From Sedimenticola selenatireducens DSM 17993 (GTDB lineage Bacteria > Pseudomonadota > Gammaproteobacteria > Chromatiales > Chromatiaceae), in the NCBI RefSeq assembly GCF_000428045.1, contig NZ_ATZE01000004.1, positions 124,001 to 188,000 of the forward strand: a stretch of DNA of 64,000 bases, given 5' to 3'. A program made the translations under genes and the position numbers. Under the pieces are notes generated by a model. That model was not told the DNA's origin and searched no databases. It saw nothing but the letters and a program-made list of their open reading frames with translations. This document shows, in pieces, positions 37,082-45,793 of this stretch (its first letter is position 1; each line of letters starts with the position of its first letter).

Positions 37082-38536
37082 TCAGGCCTGTCCTTTTGCG
37101 CTTCTGAATTGGATATATACGTTCATGATCTCCTCCTGTACCGGGTGTTTCAACAGCCTGACGGATAAAAACCAGGCCAATGCAACCGTGCATGCTTGAA
37201 GCGGCAGAATCAGAAGATCGTGAAGTGCCGCCATCTCCAGAAGTTGTGTCGCAAGAATTAGCGTGGAGATTGTAATCAGGGTTACCTTGAAACTCCCCAG
37301 GGTGCTTTTTATCAGGTCGATGTAGGTGAACCGAAGAGTTGCGGAGAGATGATAGTTGTAGAGCATCAGTGCCACACTCCAGCTGATAATCCAGACTGCC
37401 GCAACTGTCCATGTATCAAAAAGCGAAGCGATACCAATGCCGATGATATGGACAGGTGCAATCAAGAGACTTATCTGGAGCCGTCTTTTGACATGCCCCA
37501 TGGCAATAAGCGCATTTGGCGCCAGGGAAAACACCGCTGAGATGAGCGCAGATATTGCCAGAATGGATGCCAGGGGGGCTGCGGCTAACCACTGGTCGCC
37601 GAATAGCAGATAGATAATACGCTCCGACTCCAGGGCAACAAAGCTGAAAAACGGCCAGGCAATTACGGTAAAAACCGCCACAGCCTTTCGATAGAGGATA
37701 ATCAGTTGCTCTTCCGAATTTCGGTAAGTAGAGGCAAAAGCGGGTGAGGCGACCCTTGTTACGGCGGCTGTCACATTGTTCCAGAACAGGTTGATCAGCC
37801 CCAGCGCCCGGCTGAAGATACCCAGGGCCTCCATACCAAACTGCCTGCCAATGACAAACTCGTGGACATTTGTATTCAGTGTGTCAATCGCACGCGAAGA
37901 ACTGAACATAACCCCGAACCGCCAGACATGGGGTATCTGTAGGGGGTTCGGGAAGATCAGGGAGTCCCGTGGTCGGTAGATCATGATCAATAGCGTCTGA
38001 AAGGCGATGCCTGTCAGGGAGGCCCAGGCCAGGCTCATATAGCTAAACCCCATGAACGCCAGGGTGACCGCAGTCAAGGCGTGGACAATGGTGCTGCTGA
38101 ACTGAACCACAAAAATATTGCGAAATTGCATTTCGCGGTTGAGTAACGCAAAACCCGGTGAGGCCAGGGGCAAAATGACAAAGTTGATACAGAGGATATT
38201 CAGGACATCGATCAGTGCGGGTTCGTTGTAGAAGTTGGCAAACAGGTCCCGAGAGAAAAACAGGCCTGCCGCCATTAGCCAGGCGGTCAGTGTAGTCAGG
38301 GCATACGCGCCACTCAGCTTCTCCCGGGTCAGGTTTTTCTCCTGGATAATATATTCGCTGACACCGAAATCCCGAAAAATACTGGCTACCGCGAGAAGTG
38401 CGGCGCAGAGGGAGAATATGCCGATCTCCCTCGGGGTCAGGAGTCGAGCCAGGATCATGGAACTGATTAACCTGATAATCTGACCAAGGTTTTTTTCACC
38501 TAGTGACCAGAATAGCGATTTTCTTATGGATATCAT
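37082..38536 (-). CDS. polysaccharide flippase (Wzx-like, oligosaccharide flippase family)
   Basis: A 484-residue membrane protein with about 12-14 helices, of the MATE/MOP flippase superfamily. F-W-S-L-G-E-K-N-L-G-Q-I-I-R-L and A-R-L-L-T-P-R-E-I-G-I-F at the N-terminus are the polysaccharide-synthase motif regions. It should move lipid-linked repeats across the inner membrane. It is the first gene of the minus-strand operon that continues through the TPR and asparagine-synthase-like genes. Upstream lies an AT-rich region. Confidence 0.92.
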   Translation of the reverse strand: MISIRKSLFWSLGEKNLGQIIRLISSMILARLLTPREIGIFSLCAALLAVASIFRDFGVSEYIIQEKNLTREKLSGAYALTTLTAWLMAAGLFFSRDLFANFYNEPALIDVLNILCINFVILPLASPGFALLNREMQFRNIFVVQFSSTIVHALTAVTLAFMGFSYMSLAWASLTGIAFQTLLIMIYRPRDSLIFPNPLQIPHVWRFGVMFSSSRAIDTLNTNVHEFVIGRQFGMEALGIFSRALGLINLFWNNVTAAVTRVASPAFASTYRNSEEQLIILYRKAVAVFTVIAWPFFSFVALESERIIYLLFGDQWLAAAPLASILAISALISAVFSLAPNALIAMGHVKRRLQISLLIAPVHIIGIGIASLFDTWTVAAVWIISWSVALMLYNYHLSATLRFTYIDLIKSTLGSFKVTLITISTLILATQLLEMAALHDLLILPLQACTVALAWFLSVRLLKHPVQEEIMNVYIQFRSAKGQA

Positions 38537-38936
38537 TGATATTTATGAATAAAGAGTATTTGTTAGATTTACTTCGCGAGGGTGATTCTATCATATATGT
38601 GCTTGATATAACTGAAAAATATCAATTCTATTAACACAGTAATTTAAGGAGTTAAGGTTGAGTCGGGTATGGTTGAGGATGATCGAACTATGAGGATATT
38701 GTGAGACTACGAATAAAATACTCCGAGACATCGGTATTCGCCTTTTCCATGAATCCTAAGAGATGTTTTCTTTAAATCTCAATATTGGAGTAGACATCGC
38801 CTATCCCTTCCCACTAAATAGGAAGAAAATTACCAATGATTTTGAAATGCATCGATGTGATTTTCATCGGCGTATTTTACCTCATTTAGTGTTAACAGGT
38901 CCTAGAATGAGTTCTATCTCTACAGAAAGGCCATCG
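38537..38936. other. AT-rich gap without a supported gene
   Basis: This 400-base interval between the flippase start and the methyltransferase stop is clearly richer in A and T than the surrounding genes. Only short frames are seen, without recognisable family features. It must hold the promoter for the flippase operon. Together with the IS200 remnant to its right it suggests a foreign insertion. Confidence 0.45.
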
Positions 38937-39779
38937 CTAGCTAAATTTAAAGAAACTTAATGATTTCAGTTTGTTCCATTCGCTCATTATTTTATATTGA
39001 CAACGCTTGAAGAAATTCGTGTTGACTTTATAAGCGAGTGTTCTGTACTCGTTATGCCGGGTAAATGCGTTCGAATAGATTTCGTCAAAAACTCCAGATA
39101 ATGGATCGCTTTGCAAGCTATCCTGCCTGGGTTTTGCACAAACAGCCAAGATACACTGAGCACTACTTGGCAATGCGCTTTCTACGGGTCCTATTCCATA
39201 ATTATCACTATCCATTTCCACCCCAGCCAGTTGATAAAAAAAGTCTATTTGTTCAAAATGCGGTTTAAGTACTGACCGAAATAAATCAAAGTCAAAGTCA
39301 AAAAAGTGGTGATCTGTCAGTCCCCAACTGTTGGGAACAGATAGGATTGCCAATCCATTTTCAGCATCAAGTAATCGAACTATTTCCCGCATATGAGATT
39401 TTGGACAAAGAGTATGCTCAACTGTTTCAAATGAAATCACTACATCAAACGTTTTCGCTTCAAAGTCTGTATACTCGACACATGACTTTTTAAACCTTGT
39501 ATTCATACTTGCATATTTCTCCGTTGCGTATTGGATTGCATCACTAGAAATATCAATTCCTACAACCTCTCGTGCAACTCCAGCAATTAATGCCGAACCG
39601 TAGCCCGTACCGCAAGCTCCATCAAGCACTCGTTTACCATGACAATAATCCATAGCGAATTGATAACGACGAAGGTGAAATTTTCTTCTATCCTCGGGAA
39701 ACAAATCACAATTGGCATCCATTCTTAACGAATTATTGTCCGCTAGCCACTTGTCGCTGTTGGTCTCTACTTTATTCAT
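38937..39779 (-). CDS. class I SAM-dependent methyltransferase
   Basis: About 280 residues. The glycine-rich AdoMet-binding motif is V-L-D-G-A-C-G-T-G-Y-G (about 52-62), with V-G-I-D-I-S following and V-I-S-F-E-T-V-E-H as post-motif II. The C-terminal half is less conserved. The coding region is AT-richer and uses different codons from the neighbours, as expected for a recently acquired gene. The ATG at 39779 is chosen; the frame extends to a GTG at 39824. It may methylate a sugar of the polysaccharide. Confidence 0.85.
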   Translation of the reverse strand: MNKVETNSDKWLADNNSLRMDANCDLFPEDRRKFHLRRYQFAMDYCHGKRVLDGACGTGYGSALIAGVAREVVGIDISSDAIQYATEKYASMNTRFKKSCVEYTDFEAKTFDVVISFETVEHTLCPKSHMREIVRLLDAENGLAILSVPNSWGLTDHHFFDFDFDLFRSVLKPHFEQIDFFYQLAGVEMDSDNYGIGPVESALPSSAQCILAVCAKPRQDSLQSDPLSGVFDEIYSNAFTRHNEYRTLAYKVNTNFFKRCQYKIMSEWNKLKSLSFFKFS

Positions 39780-39878
39780 GGTACGTCCCAATAAGTTAGG
39801 TTTTTGGTCGTGATGAAAATTCACTGTTGTCCCAATTCAGGACCAATTGAATACACCACTGGCTAAAGCTGGTCACGT

Positions 39879-40344
39879 CTAGTTACAGTTAAAAAGCGAA
39901 TTGATCGAACATTCGACTGATGGATGTCGCCACACGACATGAAAATCGTCGTTCGGATCTAGCGGTGCTTGGATCTTGATATATTCCTTTTATACTTCGT
40001 TAATCACATTCGCACCATAGGTGCTGACCCCAATATCATTTACTAAAGTGACTATATTCGGACAGCAGCTTATACGAACTCTTTGCCATCAGAAACTAGA
40101 CCGCTTTTGATACCGACATCTGTTGCGGTATCACTATTACTAGATGCACGTGATCTCGATTGATCAATCTGGCTAAGATCATCATCTCTTTACTCCGCGC
40201 TATTTCTCGAAGTAACTCCCGGCAGCCATGGCTCACTTCACCTGCCAATACCGGATACCTATATTTTTTCGATGACACCAGCTGGCACTTACAATCTTAT
40301 ACCGCATGGCTACTCTTATTTGTATGCTTCGATTTTTCGCGCAT
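39879..40344 (-). pseudogene. decayed IS200/IS605-type TnpA transposase
   Basis: Reading the minus strand from ATG at 40344, short blocks match IS200-family transposases: S-S-H-A-V, then a stop, D-C-K-C-Q-L-V, K-Y-R-Y-P-V-L, C-R-E-L-L-R-E-I-A-R-S-K-E, N-R-D-H-V-H-L (the His-x-His metal site), S-V-S-K-A-V, S-S-Y-K-L-L-S-E-Y and Y-W-G-Q-H-L-W. After that the frame shifts and continues with N-V-I-N-E-V, stop, K-E-Y-I-K-I-Q-A-P-L-D-P-N-D-D-F-H. At least four in-frame stops and one frameshift make it inactive. The intact protein would be about 145 residues with a catalytic tyrosine in its last third; here that tyrosine region is damaged. Confidence 0.85.
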
Positions 40345-40363
40345 ATCCTGGATCCCGTTATTC

Positions 40364-40405
40364 GTCGCCTAATGGCAAGGATTTTACTGATTCCCTATTG
40401 GCGAC
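40364..40405. repeat. imperfect inverted repeat beside the IS200 remnant
   Basis: GTCGCC at 40364-40369 (followed by TAAT) and ATTGGCGAC at 40397-40405 form a nine-position stem with one bulge and a loop of about 25 bases. It lies between the IS200 remnant's start and the stop of the glycosyltransferase gene. IS200/IS605 elements carry subterminal hairpins, so it may be an IS end; a terminator for the adjacent gene is the alternative. Confidence 0.35.
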
Positions 40406-40406
40406 T

Positions 40407-41645
40407 CTAAATGTTGCGTACTAATTTATCCATGTTAGTAACCCAATTTATCGAAATATTTTCTCTGGAATAACGTGTGATGTCAGGGGAGTTAGAACTA
40501 GTAATCGATTGTTTTCTTGTATCATCAATAAATTGCATTATGGTTTTGCATATATGCTCCACATTATCGAGCGGTGCAATATGGGCTACATTATTTTTCA
40601 CCAACAACCTGGCCGTATCACCCGTCTCATCAGTCAAGGCTAACACCGGTTTCTGCGCCCTGAGATACTCATAGGCCTTGGCTGGTATCTGCTGGTTACA
40701 TCCTTTGCCCTGCAATAGAAGCAATCCATCCACATCAAGCATCTCCTGCAATGCCTCCTGATATGGAATAGAGGGCTTTAACTTGACGATATCGTCTATT
40801 CCCAACTCTCTCAGCCAGGATGAATAGGTGTCTTCATGTCCACTGGCCCGTAGCGTAAGTTCGAAACTATCTTCCGAGATACGGGAGTCGGTTTTGAGCT
40901 TGCTGATGGCCTCAAAGAGTTGTCTGGGGTTTCGTTCATGAATATAGACAAGCCCGGAATGGACCATCCTGATTTTCCCGTCCTTGGTCGGCCTTGGAAC
41001 CAGGCCGGCATACTGCTTTTCATTATAGCCATTGGTGACCAGTAGCCATTTCCCACTCTCCACCTTGGGATAGCGCATCCTGTACTCATCAAGTGCACCC
41101 GGAGTGGCAAATACCAACTGTGTGGCACGACGTGCTGCCGTCTTCTCAATCCAGTTGAATACTTTCCACTTGGTTGGATCACTGGGATAGCCGGGTTGCG
41201 CCATAGGATCCCTGAAATCCGCAATCCAGGGGATGCCGGTCAGACGGTTGAGAATGATGGCGATCAGGTGCGCAGAGGCGATGGGGTAGGTGGAGATTAT
41301 CAGGTTCGGTCGATTTCTAACAATATGGGCCAAGCCACGGATTACCGCAAAGATGATCCATGACTGCAGATTATCTGGGAGCGCCATCCATTGAAGATAC
41401 TTGCCCTTTATGGAGAGTTGTTTGGCTGTATCGAAAGCCAGGGCACGGATAACCCGTATTTCGGGATCAATATCTTTCAGTGTTCCGCTGTCCGTTCTTT
41501 CATAGGTCCATTCACTGGCACTCAGGATGGCTACATCCCAGTTATGTTGCTTCATGGCATTGGCCAGGGAAACTATGCGGTGCACACCACTGCTTACTGC
41601 TACAGGTGGGAAATGGTAGGCGATCAGGAGCACTTTTTTATTCAT
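40407..41645 (-). CDS. family 4 glycosyltransferase
   Basis: A 412-residue GT-B enzyme. The start L-L-I-A-Y-H-F-P-P-V-A-V-S-S-G-V-H-R is a typical glycosyltransferase 4-like N-terminal motif, and the second domain contains I-R-M-V-H-S-G (about 223-229) and A-K-A-Y-E-Y-L-R-A-Q-K-P-V-L-A near residue 327-341, the donor-binding loop. The sequence between is not strongly diagnostic for a sugar. It ends next to the IS200 remnant and is the last gene of a four-gene minus-strand operon beginning with the DegT gene. Confidence 0.88.
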   Translation of the reverse strand: MNKKVLLIAYHFPPVAVSSGVHRIVSLANAMKQHNWDVAILSASEWTYERTDSGTLKDIDPEIRVIRALAFDTAKQLSIKGKYLQWMALPDNLQSWIIFAVIRGLAHIVRNRPNLIISTYPIASAHLIAIILNRLTGIPWIADFRDPMAQPGYPSDPTKWKVFNWIEKTAARRATQLVFATPGALDEYRMRYPKVESGKWLLVTNGYNEKQYAGLVPRPTKDGKIRMVHSGLVYIHERNPRQLFEAISKLKTDSRISEDSFELTLRASGHEDTYSSWLRELGIDDIVKLKPSIPYQEALQEMLDVDGLLLLQGKGCNQQIPAKAYEYLRAQKPVLALTDETGDTARLLVKNNVAHIAPLDNVEHICKTIMQFIDDTRKQSITSSNSPDITRYSRENISINWVTNMDKLVRNI

Positions 41646-41688
41646 ATTTATTATTCTTTAGGGGAGATATTCGGTACGGGTTGGTTGT

Positions 41689-43032
41689 TTACTGGTAACT
41701 GGCTAGTTGAGTGGTTTTCAGTGTCCTCTCAACTGCCCCGGAAAGTGATTTGAGTTGTGCGAAAATCTGTTTGGAACGCCCTTCTTCTGAAGCATTCTTG
41801 GTGGCGTATTCAATAATTTTGCGACTTATCCCTTCGGATTTGTCAACGTGCATGATAAGTTTTTTGTCCCGGGTTAGCTGATACACAGGGTAACTCGGAT
41901 AGAGTGGGTTCCACTCCCCGGAGACAATGGTAGGTTTTCCAAATGCAAGTGGCTCCAGAACATTGTGATTGCAACCTACATAACAGATGGTGGCGATAGA
42001 GTAGAAACTTTTCAGTTCTCCAAAAGTATCCAGCAGGAGAAGATCGTTTCCGGCCAGATCAGCCGTGCTCAGCTTTGACTTCATCTTATAAACCAGTCCT
42101 GACTGTTCCAGCTTCTCTGTGAGTGACTGCATGAAACACTGGTTTTCCGGGTGCCTGGGAGCAATGATAAACCGGATATCCGGATGGGATATCCTGATCG
42201 CACGGATGGCATCAATTAGAATATAGCATTCATCAATATCTGCCAGACATCCCGCAACTACAATGGGTGAATTGCTGTTCTCCAGATAGGAGAGGATCGG
42301 TCTGCTCGTCTCGTCAGTTATCCTGATATTCTCATCCCACAGTGAATCGAACTTCATGTTCCCGGTAATGGAGATGCGCTCTTCTCTTGCACCAGCCTGG
42401 ATGAGCCTGGATCTGATATTTTCGTTCTGGACCCCGATGGAATCGAATGAGTCGAGGTACTCCTTGCGGAACAGACGGACCTCGAGACTATCCATTCTAC
42501 AGGCTGGAGCATAATCGTACAGCCAGGCGTTTACCAGATGAACGCGGGCTCCGACGGACTTTGCCTGGTGGAGCAACCCATACGAGAGCCGGCAGGGAGC
42601 ATCACATGGCATTGCCGGTATTTCACAGACAAAGAATAGGGAAGGTGGTAACTGTGCTGTCAGGTAAGAGCCATCCGTCGTGCGCCCTGTCAGTTCTACG
42701 ACATAGGCATTACCGAAGTGCTTTTGATAGCTCTCGCGGTAGCAGTGGCGGTCTGTTATCAGAACAAGCTGCCCACGTAGTTCGAGTGATTTAATAAACG
42801 GCAGACAGGCGTTTAATTCACCAATAGTGGAGCAGAAAACCCAGATCAGGTCGCCAGCGCTATCAGAGTAATTGGTTGGGGGGTATATGCCGGGCTCTGC
42901 AGATGTTTGACTTCTGACATCTGCCAATCTATTCAGCATGGAAAATGCCTTCCACTTGATAGTCGATGAGATACTACTCAGCATATATCCTTCCCTAGGG
43001 TAACGGCGCATGAGTCTCGTTAACTCTGTCAT
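41689..43032 (-). CDS. WaaA/KdtA-like glycosyltransferase
   Basis: A 447-residue protein resembling 3-deoxy-D-manno-octulosonic acid (Kdo) transferase. The N-terminal domain holds C-S-T-I-G-E-L-N-A-C-L-P (the active-site glutamate region), the middle I-T-G-N-M-K-F-D (about 236-243) and A-P-R-H-P-E (about 295-300), and the C-terminal domain L-L-L-D-T-F-G-E-L-K-S-F-Y (about 337-349). In E. coli these features serve lipid A; here, in an exopolysaccharide operon, it probably adds Kdo or another 2-keto sugar acid to the polymer or anchor lipid. An in-frame ATG at 42984 is an alternative start. Confidence 0.82.
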   Translation of the reverse strand: MTELTRLMRRYPREGYMLSSISSTIKWKAFSMLNRLADVRSQTSAEPGIYPPTNYSDSAGDLIWVFCSTIGELNACLPFIKSLELRGQLVLITDRHCYRESYQKHFGNAYVVELTGRTTDGSYLTAQLPPSLFFVCEIPAMPCDAPCRLSYGLLHQAKSVGARVHLVNAWLYDYAPACRMDSLEVRLFRKEYLDSFDSIGVQNENIRSRLIQAGAREERISITGNMKFDSLWDENIRITDETSRPILSYLENSNSPIVVAGCLADIDECYILIDAIRAIRISHPDIRFIIAPRHPENQCFMQSLTEKLEQSGLVYKMKSKLSTADLAGNDLLLLDTFGELKSFYSIATICYVGCNHNVLEPLAFGKPTIVSGEWNPLYPSYPVYQLTRDKKLIMHVDKSEGISRKIIEYATKNASEEGRSKQIFAQLKSLSGAVERTLKTTQLASYQ

Positions 43033-43075
43033 ACCGTAGCAGCGCTTCTCTCGAATTTCTAGAAGAGATGGAAGG

Positions 43076-44047
43076 CTAAAACTTCTTGCAGTTCACATGG
43101 TAGAGCATACGGGAGTCATGACTCCACTTGGTATGCCAGTCCATCATTTTTCCATAGAACTCAATCGACCTGATCTGTTTATTATTGAATACCTGCTGAA
43201 AAGTATCCTGCCGCATCAGGAATGCCGGTGAACTGGTCGATATGCTCTCGTCGTAGGTGGTTTTGAGTATGACGAAGACACCTGCCTGCTCGATACAAAG
43301 ATCACTCGCAACCAGTTCATTATTGTAGAAGTATTGGTAAATGGACCCCAGTTTTCTGTTGCAGAAATCTTCCATCAGGGCAACATAGAATTTGCCTTGT
43401 GAGTTGTTGATCTCAATCGCCGTGCCTTCTTCTCCCTTCCAGCCCGCAGATTCCAGCTTACCGTAGGCCTCAATGGCATCCCTGACATGATCACGGTCCC
43501 GAATGATGTTGAGGTGTGTTTCAATCCCTTCTTTTTGCAGGCGATTTCTCTGGCGTTTCAGGTTGTGGCGGAGGTTTTTCCCTCTGGAGGACCAGTAGTC
43601 GTCAAAACTGCCAGAGGTATCGACCGTTGCGGTTTCTATATAGTCCATGGTGGAGATACAACCCTGATCTGCCGGGCGTGGATAGATAGATGGGTCTTGC
43701 TGGGTGAGACCAAGTTTCAGTACGATTCCCGGAAGTTCAGTTGACAAGGTCTTCATGAGATCCTGTAACTCGTTCCCAGAATTGTTAATCCATGCCCCGA
43801 GGGGAGCCTGAGAGGGTTGGAACGTGTCCCATACACCAAATTTTGATTTATAGACCACAGTCATGGCGTTGATGGTGTCGGATTCCTGGTGAATTGCCAG
43901 GATCTCTTTTCCGCTGCCCAATTCTTCCAGGGAATAAGCTATGAATGCGGAGTCGAGTACAGGGCTTTTCGGACCCTGACCATTGAGTTCATCCCACTGT
44001 TCACGGTATCTGCCGAAATCACCGGCAGGATAGAGTTGCCATGTCAT
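43076..44047 (-). CDS. GNAT/FemAB-like acyltransferase (CelD/BcsL type)
   Basis: A 323-residue acyltransferase of the Acetyltransf_6 type. The central segment G-K-N-L-R-H-N-L-K-R-Q-R-N-R-L (about 155-169) and the later E-F-Y-G block (about 297-300) are family marks. Related proteins acylate sugars or polymers in EPS loci. The neighbouring gene upstream is a DegT-type aminotransferase that could make an aminosugar, so N-acylation of an amino group is a reasonable guess. The genes are separated by about 50 bases. Confidence 0.82.
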   Translation of the reverse strand: MTWQLYPAGDFGRYREQWDELNGQGPKSPVLDSAFIAYSLEELGSGKEILAIHQESDTINAMTVVYKSKFGVWDTFQPSQAPLGAWINNSGNELQDLMKTLSTELPGIVLKLGLTQQDPSIYPRPADQGCISTMDYIETATVDTSGSFDDYWSSRGKNLRHNLKRQRNRLQKEGIETHLNIIRDRDHVRDAIEAYGKLESAGWKGEEGTAIEINNSQGKFYVALMEDFCNRKLGSIYQYFYNNELVASDLCIEQAGVFVILKTTYDESISTSSPAFLMRQDTFQQVFNNKQIRSIEFYGKMMDWHTKWSHDSRMLYHVNCKKF

Positions 44048-44096
44048 GAAGCTGTTCCTTGTTGTTCAAAGTTGGCAGACAGGATTTTCGTACCCA

Positions 44097-45320
44097 TTAA
44101 CCCGTCTGATTATGGCGTGACAACTCATGCCGGATATTATCCACCATCCATTCGAGTTCCGCTTGATGAAGCTCCTGATGGCAGGGTATCTGTACCAGGT
44201 GACGACTGTAATAGTGACTGTTTTTACAGGTATTACTATCCACCTCTTCATCCAGAAACTCCCACCTCAGAAGGGGAACGCCCATTCTTCGCAAGTTGAT
44301 GAAAGCAGGATCAACCTGGTCGATGATGATTGGAAATATATAGGGCACGACCCCTTCAGGCAATTCAGGATGGAGACGACGGCAGTTTGGTATGTCGGCC
44401 AGCGCATTGGACAACCATCGATAGTTGCTGCTTCTTCTGTCTATGATGCGATTGGTGGATACCATTCTGGAGATCCGTAGAGAGAAAGCAGATATACGGG
44501 TGTTGATCCACCTCGGCTGGAAATCAAATCCACCATCTGATGCGGCCGGAGAACTCTCGGCATGGGACTCTCCGCGTTGAGATTTCAACCACCTCCACAG
44601 CAGGTTTTTTATCTTGAGTGGAATCCACAGCAGTAGCTCGAGAGTTTTCAGTCTGTTGTAGATGAAAGATTTTTCCAGGGTGTTAAGTGCGCATCGCAGC
44701 TCGAATTCGCGCCCGCCCGGCTCTGTTTGCACCTGGAGATTGTGGGCTGTGTTGGCTGTGAGAACGCCACCATCATTGACAGGAAAAAACTTCATCAGGC
44801 TGCCGGCGGCATAGTCGCCAAAGCTTCCGAGAGGTTTACCCTGATAGTTGCTGAAGAGGGCATGTGCGCAATCTTCCAGCAATACGATGCCCTTGTCGGT
44901 ACATAGTTTCTGCAATGCATTGATCGGCTGTGGGAATCCAAAGTAGTGTGCTACCAGAAGAAGTCGCGTCTTGTCATTCAGTTTCTGCTCGATATCCTCA
45001 AGGTCGATACTCATATCCGGCAGTATCCGGTAGAAAACGGACTTTGCGCCGGAATGTTTGACGGGCGCAATCATGGAACTGCAATGATAGGCGGGTACCA
45101 GTACCTCGTCTCCCTCGCAAATCCGGTTCAGCATCAAGGCCTGTGCGATTGCCATTCGTCCACTAGTCAGGTAAACAACTCTCTGGCTATCCAGAATACT
45201 TGGTTTTTTGCTGCGACCACCCAGAAAGGATCCCAGCGAAAGTGGGACAGAGCCTGGAATAATCGTGTTCACCGGCTCACTTGACGACAGGCTAACACCA
45301 ATATTGCTTTCTACTTCCAT
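44097..45320 (-). CDS. DegT/DnrJ/EryC1/StrS-family aminotransferase
   Basis: A 407-residue PLP-dependent sugar aminotransferase-like protein. Near the N-terminus L-T-S-G-R-M-A-I-A-Q-A-L is the phosphate-binding region; L-L-E-D-C-A-H-A (about 147-154) gives the PLP aspartate (D150); and S-L-M-K-F-F-P (about 174-180) gives the PLP lysine (K177). The lysine context is K-F-F-P-V-N-D-G-G, slightly unlike the usual K-N-x-x-x-G-E-G-G. It should transaminate a nucleotide-activated keto-sugar to make an aminosugar for the polymer. First gene of the four-gene minus-strand operon. Confidence 0.87.
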   Translation of the reverse strand: MEVESNIGVSLSSSEPVNTIIPGSVPLSLGSFLGGRSKKPSILDSQRVVYLTSGRMAIAQALMLNRICEGDEVLVPAYHCSSMIAPVKHSGAKSVFYRILPDMSIDLEDIEQKLNDKTRLLLVAHYFGFPQPINALQKLCTDKGIVLLEDCAHALFSNYQGKPLGSFGDYAAGSLMKFFPVNDGGVLTANTAHNLQVQTEPGGREFELRCALNTLEKSFIYNRLKTLELLLWIPLKIKNLLWRWLKSQRGESHAESSPAASDGGFDFQPRWINTRISAFSLRISRMVSTNRIIDRRSSNYRWLSNALADIPNCRRLHPELPEGVVPYIFPIIIDQVDPAFINLRRMGVPLLRWEFLDEEVDSNTCKNSHYYSRHLVQIPCHQELHQAELEWMVDNIRHELSRHNQTG

Positions 45321-45527
45321 GTCAACGGCCGCTCATGAATGGGATTTTTTATCCAGGGGAATGGTCGGCTGAGTATAGAGGAATCATATATTTGCAGGCA
45401 AATGTGCTCATCGTGATAGAGATGGGGGAAGAACGGTTGTAAAATGGCTGTTCATGGCAGGTTCAAGGCCCGGCTTGGCAGAATAAATATAACTATCTGA
45501 ATTATTGAGTATAAATGGAGATTTTTG

Positions 45528-45779
45528 ATGGTGACGATTGAACAGGTCAAGGAGATCATCGGATCGGTTCTGCAACTTGGAGACAGTGTTGACGGTTTCG
45601 ATAGTTCAACACAGCTGCTTGGGAGTGTACCGGAGTTCGACTCGATGGCGGTGGTGTCCGTCATTACCGCAATCGAGGATAACTTTGGGATTGTGGTCGA
45701 TGATGATGAGGTCAGTGCCGAGATTTTCGAGACTATAGGCTCGCTCCACGAATTCGTCATAGAAAAAGTCGCCGGTTGA
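45528..45779 (+). CDS. acyl carrier protein (exosortase-A-associated)
   Basis: An 83-residue carrier protein. The phosphopantetheine attachment serine is S39 in P-E-F-D-S-M-A-V-V. GGAG precedes the ATG by seven bases; an alternative TTG one codon earlier is less likely. Carrier proteins of this kind belong to the exosortase-A-associated acyl-activation set together with an AMP ligase, decarboxylase and two hydrolases; all of those are nearby. It overlaps the next frame by a few bases and is transcribed divergently from the DegT operon. Confidence 0.9.
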   Translation: MVTIEQVKEIIGSVLQLGDSVDGFDSSTQLLGSVPEFDSMAVVSVITAIEDNFGIVVDDDEVSAEIFETIGSLHEFVIEKVAG

Positions 45780-45793
45780 TAGAACAACTGGCC

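Noticed and set aside
38763-38960. Short plus-strand frame before the methyltransferase
   Set aside because: Overlaps the methyltransferase end, no family resemblance and no good start signal.
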